From: Bimuria novae-zelandiae CBS 107.79
Lineage: Eukaryota > Ascomycota > Dothideomycetes > Pleosporales > Didymosphaeriaceae
Length of the DNA: 64,000 nucleotides
Direction: 5' to 3'
NCBI GenBank assembly: GCA_010015655.1
Contig: ML976683.1
Location: forward strand, 715,102 to 779,101
Below, in pieces: positions 56,360-64,000 of this stretch. The notes beneath the pieces were generated by a model, which had not been told where the DNA came from, did not search any database, and saw only the letters and a list, made by a program, of their open reading frames with translations. Within the stretch, counting starts at the first letter, position 1, and every line of letters begins with the position of its first letter. Made by a program: the position numbers and the translations under genes.

Positions 56360-59089
56360 TTGATTAACGTCTAGGAACATAATGTTCTAGCCTCCCATGG
56401 GGCATGGAGACGCGCCGAGCAACCATTTAGGGCTAGCTAAAGTGGTAAGGGCGTTTCTTGCTATGTAGCTATTGCCATCTCTTACAGTGGCTTATAAGAG
56501 TCCGCCCCCCTCCGTGCGGGGGCCAAATCCTTGTCTTCTTGCCTATAGGCTGAGGTGTCAGGGTGTATCTATTATACATATAGACTTATTCTATAGGGTT
56601 AACAAGCTCTAGTAGAAGTTGGAAATCTTTTGGCTTAAGTGCCTTCAGGTATTCCACGCCCTCCCTGGTGGTGCTTGGGGGGCACGCTGGCCGTTTCGGC
56701 CAGTAGCGGAACTTTCGAACTGATCGTGGGCAGTGTACAATGTGGTCAGGCGCCAGGTTTGCCCCGTAGGGGCATTTAGTGACGGCGTCTTCGTGCCTAA
56801 ACTTCTTATAGTACCAGGCGTAGTGTCCGTGGCGGGTGCGCATAGATAGTAGCTTAGTAAGCGCTAGTCGTTAGAGGGTAAGCTCCTTTAGCTATTTCGC
56901 AAGGTGGTAAGTAAGGTCCTACTACATGTACCATTTTAATAACTTAGGCAAGCGGGCGCGCCACTAGTCTATCTTAGCGCTTCTAGTGTGGGCGCGGACG
57001 TCTAACTTAAGGCCTAAGACTATAGGCTTAGCTGCCATGCTATATAAAGGTTAAGGGGACTTTGCTGCGTTGTTAGCTAGCTAATTTGCTAATTTATTCC
57101 CTTCTATTTCGCAGTAACCTAGGGCCCACTAGACAGCAATGTTCAGATTCTCTATTGTCTCCTGGCACCTAACGAACGCCCACTACGAGGAGGGGGATAG
57201 GTTACCTCTTATGCACTATGTAATAGAAGTGCTGTTAATACATATATATATGCGTCTTAGCTAGTAGGCAGGCGTATTAAGTGTGTAGGCAAGTTCTCGC
57301 CACGCGCTAATAGCTTTAGTATTAAAAATATAGGACCTAGGGTTAAGGGAGCTATTACCCTATAAGGTAAGGGCCTGCCCTTTATATATAGCGTAGCCGT
57401 ATATAACGTGCTTAACGCCGTTAATCTATTATTTAGAGCTATCTAAAAAGATAATAATAGCGATTAGCGGGAGGAGAGCCTACTACTCCTTAAAGTAATA
57501 GGTAGCGTCCTTCTTGGCTACTTAGCCTATAGGGTTGGTGCGGCTCCTAGGGGAGTAATAGGGGGCGCGGAACTTTGGTTAGGGTACCGGGTTAAAGATC
57601 TGTGCGAGTTACTATACCTTTAAGTAGGCTCTCTATAGGAGGCCTGCGCCTTAGCCTCTTCTAACTATAAGCAGGAGGGTCTTAGTAGTTAGCGAGTGTT
57701 TATTATTAATTATTAGTAAGTATGCCGCGAAGTAAAGCTTACATATTTTAAGTGCTATTATTACTAAAGGGAGTCCTGTATCCTAGAAGACGGCGGTAGT
57801 AGGTGTAGTCTAATAGGCTAGTATAATAGCTCTATATACCTACTTAAGGACTTTATTAAGTGCGTTAATGTGCTAGCCTAGTTAGGTACTTACCTTAGCG
57901 CTTTTTAATTAGCATATAATTCTAGAGGGCTTTGTCCTGCCTCTGTACCAGGCCTCCGCGCCGTACAGGAGCCATGGGAGAACGCAGGAGATTACTGCCT
58001 TACGAAGGGACCCTAGTAGGGGGCTATATTTAATCTAAGCTAGGCTACAGATATAATATGCAACTACCCTTATCTTAGCAGCGTAGGTCGCGACGTAGGT
58101 CTTAAAGGTAAGCTTTTAGTTAAACTACACGCCTAGCTAGCGTAGGGCCCTATTCTTACTTGTAGGGAGAATAAGGTGTATAGTAAGGTTCTTATTAATA
58201 ATACAGGGAGGGGCGTAGTCTCCTTTCTACCGTGTAAGGTAGATTATTTTAAGCTTGTCTAGTGAGAAAGCAATCTTATTATCTACGCTATATTTATTAA
58301 TCTTATAAATATCTTTAGCGAGTTATTTAATATTAAGGTTAAGGCTGTAAGAGGCTCTATATAGGTAGATGTTGTTAGTATATCTGAATCGCAGCGTGGT
58401 GTCCTAGAGGAGGAGTTCCGCCAGGTATAGTATATAGATAATAGGTGAAAAGGGGGAGCCCTGTAGGGTGCCGTAAGCCACTAGGTAGCGGCTAGATTAG
58501 TGTTAGCCATAGTAAATAAGTATATATTAGTACGTAAGAATATTGCGCGTAAGTATAAGGACTTGCTAGTGCTAGCCTTGTCCTTTTATTTAGTATAGTA
58601 GTTAGTTAACAAGGAGGGCATTAAAGGCCCTAAGCACGTCTATAGTAACTATAGTAATATGCTAGCTTTTGCTAAAGGCTAGTTCTACTTCGTAGGTAAA
58701 GGCGGCAATTAAGTCTATAGCTAACCTTTTTAGTAGAGCCCCCTATATTAAGGACTTAGTACGCCGTGCAGCACAGCTAAGTAGGCTATACGCTAGGCGG
58801 CAATCCTTTTAAATCCCTTTCTAAGGCAGAGTAGCATAGCGAGGGGTCTTATAGAGCCTAGGACTATGTAGTCCTTCTTGCCAAGCTTCTTAATAAACAC
58901 AATCTCCTCGTCCGTCCAGGCGGCAGGATAGTGTCCGATTATATGGCCTCTATCTATTGTGGATATGAGGCTAGAGCACTCTCTCTTTTGTACTATTCTA
59001 AATAGGGCTAGCGCTGCAGCGGCACTTATTTGGAGCCTCGTACACATTTGCATTCCAGACACAGACAGAACACGAACATCATTAATCAA
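56360..59089 (-). mobile_element. Tad1-type LINE, 5'-truncated
   Basis: Minus-strand non-LTR retrotransposon. It consists of an RT start region at the right end, stop-filled RT/RNase H in the middle, a C-terminal Cys/His block, about 200 bp of 3' untranslated sequence, and a (TAC)n tail. The upstream part (ORF1 and endonuclease) is missing. The sequence changes to Copia C4 near 59089. The middle (56850-58790) is RIP-decayed, while both coding ends are better preserved. Confidence 0.8.
56586..59089 (-). pseudogene. LINE reverse transcriptase/RNase H remnant
   Basis: At 59089-58793 the open minus-strand frame contains HYPAAWTDEEIVFIKKLGKK then DYIVLGSIRPLAMLLCLRKG, the start of the RT domain of fungal LINEs (usual form AW..A..V.I.KPGK.DY....YRPI.LL...GK). 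At 56843-56586 an open frame reads RTRHGHYAWYYKKFRHEDA, KCPYGANLAPDHIVHC and PPSTTREGVEYLKALKPKDF. This is the C-terminal zinc-knuckle-like region that follows RNase H in these elements. Stops fill the interval between. Confidence 0.8.
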
Positions 59090-59156
59090 TCATTAGATCT
59101 ATTAAATTCTTATTATTGCATTATCTCAAAGTGACAGAACACTATTAAATCTAATA

Positions 59157-59169
59157 ATTAAGAGTCTTA
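59157..59169 (+). promoter_or_regulatory. Primer-binding site of C4
   Basis: ATTAAGAGTCTTA follows the LTR end. It matches the C1 site except for one C-to-T change and has the same tRNA-Lys(CUU) anticodon-arm complementarity. Confidence 0.45.
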
Positions 59170-59439
59170 CTACTTTAACTAAACCTTAAGAAAAGATAAT
59201 GTCGCTGTTAACACTCCGCGACTTAACAATTATATTAACTAATTATACTAACTACACACTATAGCTGCTGTAGCTAAAAGCGCGATGCGAACTAATAGAT
59301 ATATAGCCTATTATTAACCTAGATAGAGCTAAACTCCCACGCAAAAGGCCGACACCGCCGTCGCCGCTAGAAATAGCAAGTTACTAACTAATTATCCGCG
59401 TAAACGACGACAATTAATAGAACCCTCTAACACGCCCAT

Positions 59440-62400
59440 TAAAGCTATCAAATTCAGGACTTAAGGCATATAAGGAGGACATTAAGTTCTATAAGATACA
59501 GCTTAAAGACTATAAGATAAAGGACAAGGAATACCGCGAGGAGAGATTAAGTCTTAAGAAAATAGTTATTTATATCTAATTTACTATGTCGCCACACCTG
59601 TAACGCAACTGCTACAAGCCTAGAGAGCAAATCTAGTAATAGATTACGTCTCTAACACAGACCGTAGGCGTTAATAAAGAAGACGAGCGGGATAGAGCAA
59701 GAGTACGATACCTACAGGCCCTTAAGCTAATAAGATAACCCTTAAACTAGGATACCTGGCTAACTAAGTATAATTAGGCAGCTATAAAAGTAGAGACAAA
59801 TAATATCGCTAAAGTATAATTAATCTATAATACTATAAAGGACTTCTTAACTGCGATTATAAAGGCTACTCCCACTTGGGGTGTGTCCTTTTAAGAAACT
59901 AGACGCCAAGACGTAGATATAACAAGGAAGGAGATAATGAAACGCTTCTAAGAACATATAGCAATACTTCACCTAATTAAGGGCAAACAGCATAGGGGCG
60001 CCTTTACTACTAGTGAGCTATCTCTCGCTGCTGGTGGTGCATCCACCCTAGGCGCTAATAGGGACGCCTCTCACGCTGCCGAAGACGCGCCATCTTCCAC
60101 GAATAACCAACGTGGACAGGGGAGACCTCGACAAAAACGATCCTTTAGTTAAAGCACCATATCTAAGCAGTCTTTAATAGAGGATATAATAGTAGTTAAA
60201 GGCAAAAAATGCCCTGCTTATAAACAAAGGCATAGTCGAAAAGACTACTTCTACGCATATCCAGATTATGCACCAGAGTGGTTTAGGCCACGACCTGGCT
60301 TTGCAGATATAGTACAATATAGAATCTAAAATAATTCACATCTACAAGATAAGATAAGGAAGGTGAAAAGACTAAAGTCTTAAACACCTAGAATTAAATT
60401 ATTACATACTCCCACTCTAACTCGAATTACTAAGGCTAATAATAAGTGACTAGACGGACGTAAGATTACTAAAATCCTAGCGAGCTTCTAAGCCGCATCC
60501 TTCTATAATAAATTAAATACGTACTTATTACGATGCTTAGCCATACTCGATTTAGGCATAACCTGCTATATCTTTAATAACATCAATCGCTTTATCTCAT
60601 ACCGGCCACCAGCGTTAGGAGACTTTATATAGGCAGGGAATACACAAATATGGATCTAAGGATACAGGACCGTCTATCTTAACGTATAAAGTGTAAGTAG
60701 TAATTAAATAATATAGCTAGATAATATTGCCTATTGCCCTAATTTGCTCTATAACCTTGTATCGTTTTGATTACTCCAGAGGCAAGGCCTTTAGTAGGAC
60801 ACAAGAGCAGACCTAACAACTCTAAAAAGAAGAGATAATACTATACTAGCAGAACTTTAAAAGTTGCACAGATAGTAGGTGCTAGAACATAGAATAAGGC
60901 TAGCAGGTAGTATTCCTACTAATGCTACGCACGCCACTTACAAGACTAACATACGCACTAAATAAAGACCGTAGAAGGCAAACGCGTAGACCTGGCACTA
61001 ATAATTAGGCTATCTAGGCCCTTAGGCCCTCAAACACCTTATGCAGTAATCTAAGAGAGTAAGGATTAAAGACCTCCTTATAGTTAAATGTAACGCCTGC
61101 GGTAAAGCAAAACTAAAACAGCAAATACGCCGGCAAGCCAGGGAGTAAACTAAAGGCCCTGGCGAGCGAGTCGTAATAGACTTTTACAACTATAAAGTAG
61201 ATAGCTTAACAAGAGAGAAGAGCTAAATACTAATTACTAACTAATTCTCTGGCTTCGCATAGGACTACTACTTTAAGGATAACCGCCTAGCACGCTTAAT
61301 TATTAAATTACTTAGCACCTTTGTATAGTTTATAAAAGTAAAATACAACATTATAGTAAAAGTAATTAAATCCAACAACAAGATCTTCTTTATTAAGGTA
61401 GACGTTAAGAAGTGGTGCTCAGCGCAAGGTATTAAGATTAAGCCTTTAGTACTAGATACTTAAGCACAAAATAGAGGAGCTAAACGCTTAAGGGGTGTAA
61501 TTAAGGAGAAAGCGCGCGCGATGCAACTTAACTCTAACCTACTCTAGTAAATATAGCCTAAGATTACCCAAGCTGCAGTCTACCTGTATAATTAAACACT
61601 AAACTACGCTAATCGATGGCGATCTCCATATAAAGTGTTTTTTACAACAGTAGCCTTTTAGAACGGCATTGTCACCTAACTAAAGAAGCCTAATTAAGCT
61701 TACTTAAAAGCCTATGGCTGCAAGACCTTTGCTATAACTAATAACACTAAACGTGGCAAGAGCAAGCTCCAGCGACTAGATCCTAAAGCATAGATAGGTT
61801 ATTTAGTTAGCTATAAATTAACTAACATCTAAAGAATATAGATTCCCTCTCTAGCAAAGATAATTAGTACTCGCGATGTAATTTTCGACAAGGATACTAT
61901 GTTCTTAGGCAAAACCAAAGACCTAGTAGACAACCTTATGCATAACATATTAGAAGAAATAGTGGCCTAGGTGCGATTAGTAGAGCTACCTTCTTCACCT
62001 TAATAAAAGCAAGCCACCGAGTCCTTCTTTAAGAATAAGACAATTAGTAAAGCGCTAGAGGAAGAGGTTAAAAGCGCTCCTAAGTATAATTAAGGTAAGA
62101 GAGCTAGATACGAATATCTAACGCCTCTATTAACACCGCCACTAGTAACACTCCTTACATAACTAATAGCAGGAGGCAATTAAGCTAGACTACCCTAAGA
62201 GTTATAAATAGGGCAGTTACAAACAAGCGCATAGGCCGCAGCCTTTATAGCAGGTACTAAAGCTAGTAGTAACGGTAAATACAAAGGCAAGGTTCTTAAT
62301 AAGGCGTAGCTTTAATAAATAATTATATTAGGCAAGAAGCTACATCGAAGCGTGCTTCTAGAGCCACCTATATGCCAAAGCAAGCTCGAAGATCACTCTC

Positions 62401-63558
62401 TTTATAATATATAAAAGGAAGCAGAACGTTCCTATCTACAAAGCTATAAGGAAATAAAGTCTTAGAGCGAGGTTGTAGCAGCTCTAATAAAGGCAGCAGG
62501 CCATTAAATCCTTAACTATATATAGGTATACACCTACAAGTTTAATAAACACTATTAACTATAGAAGTGCAAGGCAAGGCTGGTAGTGCGGGGCAATTAA
62601 TAGCGGCACCTAACCTCGTAAGAAACCTATGCTATAATACTTACAGGATAATCCTTTCGTATGCTTATAGCAATTATAGCTTAGTTTAACCTAGAGCTTA
62701 TCTAACATAACGTTACGAACGCGTTTATTCACGCAAAGCTAAACAGAGAAATCTATATAAGAATGCCCCGCGGATACTCGCGAGCAGGCATAGTCCTTAA
62801 ACTACATAAAGCACTATATAGACTGCGCATATCTTCACTACTCTAGTAAAGAGAGTTTACATTAACGCTCCGTAATATTGGCTTTAAAATAGTGCCCCAC
62901 GAGCCATGCTGCCTTATTAAGGACGGCATTATTATCTTCTTCTATGTAGATGATCTTATCATCGCCTATTAAAAGAATCACGAGTCTGTAGCAAAAGCAG
63001 CTATTAAAGAGATAAGAACTAAATTTACCCTTACTAGCGGGAAAGACCTGCAATAGTTTTTAGAAATTAAAATTATTAGGGACCGCTTAAACAGAAAGAT
63101 CTGGCTTTTATAAGTATTATACATTAACAAAATATCGCGCCTTATTAATCACCATAAGATTTGCCACAATACCCTGATAGGTTTAATCGAATTACTCCTA
63201 AGAACAGGACTAGCTAGTAAGGGTGAGATTAATCGATACTAGCGCAAAGTCGGATTAATTCTCTATGCTATAGTTATAACTTGACTAGATATCGCCTTTA
63301 TAAGCTCTAGATTATTATAATTCTTATCTAACCTAAGCAAAGAGTATTAAGCAACTACTAACTAAGTTCTCCTCTATCTTGCTAATACCAAATCACTAGG
63401 TCTTTAGCTTAGGGGTGCAGATACTCTAGAAGTAGCAAGCGACGCATCCTTTATAGATAATACACTTAATCACAAGAGTTTACAAGGATACATTATTAAG
63501 CTATTCAGCGGCCTAATTGCCTGGAAAGCAAGCAAGCAAGATACAGTTACTATATTAA
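59440..63558 (+). pseudogene. C4 gag-pol, decayed
   Basis: Plus strand with stops. Gag (LKAYKEDIKFYKIQLKDYK) is near 59460-59520. A zinc-knuckle-like block (KKCPAYKQRHSRKDYFYAYP, with a Cys-to-Tyr change) is near 60205-60265. Integrase is at about 61050-61600, where the middle reads IKVNCNACGKAKLKQQ-like. The RT active site YVDD is intact at 62943-62954. RNase H (ASDASFIDNTLNHKSLQGYI) is near 63440-63500, ending where C5 begins. Confidence 0.8.
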
Positions 63559-63707
63559 TGTTAGAGTGGAGTACGGTATCACATGATACAAACCTGATGT
63601 AGACTAGTTGCTGATCACGATTCTGCTACTTAAGCAGTTTCTCCGTTTAGCCTGTTACAATCAACTTAGTCTCTTATTCCTACTTGCTACCCATCTTATC
63701 CCTTACA
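63559..63707 (+). repeat. 5' LTR of C5
   Basis: 149 bp, TGTTAGAGTGGAGTA...CCCTTACA, nearly the same as the solo LTR at 24241-24391 reversed. The boundary is set by TG...CA and the adjacent primer site. Confidence 0.85.
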
Positions 63708-63720
63708 GTTATGAGCCCGG
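63708..63720 (+). promoter_or_regulatory. Primer-binding site of C5
   Basis: GTTATGAGCCCGG follows the LTR. Its complement CCGGGCTCATAAC has the CAU anticodon arm of initiator tRNA-Met, as used in half-tRNA priming by Drosophila copia and Ty5. This undamaged copy explains the RIP-altered sites in A and C2. Confidence 0.65.
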
Positions 63721-63819
63721 CCTACGCTTAATCCGACTGCAGTTCACATTATCACTCTACCTACTTACTACGCACGCGCTTTCCGCGACGGAGATCAACT
63801 CGACAAGCTCTAGTTTGCC

Positions 63820-64000
63820 ATGATGAGCAACAAAGAGGACGAGCTGATTGTTAAGGAGACGATTATCCTTGACAAGCCAAGCGATTGGTCGAAGTGGATC
63901 TTTCTACGAAAGAGGACCGCTGAGGCATACAAGATCTGGGATTATTGCAACCCAGATTTGGCAGTAGATACTGTCAAGAAGATATACAGTGAAAAACCCA
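63820..64000 (+). CDS. C5 Gag(-Pol) N-terminus, partial
   Basis: An ATG at 63820 (a second follows at 63823) opens a frame to the window end with no stop: MMSNKEDELIVKETIILDKP, then SDWSKWIFLRKRTAEAYKIW. The W-x2-W pattern followed by an aromatic and a ...YCNPDL segment is typical of the N-terminus of fungal Copia gag. It probably forms the retrotransposon capsid and continues into protease, integrase, RT and RNase H beyond the window. Confidence 0.8.
   Translation, partial: MMSNKEDELIVKETIILDKPSDWSKWIFLRKRTAEAYKIWDYCNPDLAVDTVKKIYSEKP

Larger units (their letters stand above)
59090..63558 (+). mobile_element. Copia retrotransposon C4, decayed, interrupted by C5
   Basis: Plus-strand Copia related to C1. 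A 5' LTR end (ATCTAATA, to 59156) and primer site are recognisable, but the LTR start at the LINE junction is unclear. Gag to RNase H follow. The sequence is cut at about 63558 in RNase H by insertion of C5, and the 3' part lies outside the window. Confidence 0.8.
63559..64000 (+). mobile_element. Copia retrotransposon C5, start of a little-decayed copy
   Basis: The 5' LTR, primer site and gag start are free of RIP stops. C5 is inserted in C4 RNase H; the 5 bp before the LTR are ATTAA, and the matching duplication would lie outside the window. Its nesting and condition make it the youngest element seen here. The solo LTR at 24241-24391 belongs to the same family. Confidence 0.85.

Overview
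The window is a stretch of filamentous ascomycete (Pezizomycotina) chromosome. The evidence is short GT..AG introns of about 48-60 bp, fungal Fot1/pogo, Tc1/IS630 and MULE DNA transposons, Gypsy chromodomain and Copia retrotransposons, a LINE, and decay like repeat-induced point mutation (RIP): TpA-rich, CpA-poor sequence with C-to-T/G-to-A stops across almost every repeat. Species cannot be named from this sequence. Layout: 1-15700 is a repeat block. A decayed Fot1-like transposase is followed by a minus-strand Gypsy element (G1, about 1948-14454). G1 is split by a small non-autonomous LTR element (A, 2819-8795), which is itself split by a plus-strand Gypsy element lacking reverse transcriptase (G2, 4455-8500). 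Exact 5-bp target duplications support each insertion. 15700-22100 is a gene island with one decayed gene (16532-18318) and two related small Lys-rich genes (19184-19882, 20993-21550). 22117-49197 is a second nested block. It holds a long-inverted-repeat MULE whose left repeat is split, a 5'-truncated minus-strand Copia (C3) carrying a Fot1/pogo copy, a Tc1 copy and a solo LTR, a minus-strand Copia (C2) inside the MULE, a plus-strand Copia (C1) inside C2, and a Tc1/IS630-type transposon (F) abutting the MULE end. 49600-56200 is a second gene island: a basic low-complexity protein, a secretory-pathway FKBP isomerase ending in KDEL, a basic protein with an in-frame TGA near its end, and a two-exon basic protein. 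56326-64000 holds a minus-strand LINE with a (TAC)n end, a decayed plus-strand Copia (C4), and a largely undecayed Copia (C5) inserted in C4 and running off the window. Only the FKBP gene has a confident function. The other genes encode Lys/Arg/Ser-rich, probably disordered and nuclear proteins with no recognisable domain. The most informative patterns are the ordered insertion history, the primer-binding sites of the Copia elements (they look complementary to anticodon arms of initiator tRNA-Met or tRNA-Lys(CUU)), repeated loss of the reverse transcriptase active site by RIP-type changes, and islands inside the repeats that escaped decay.
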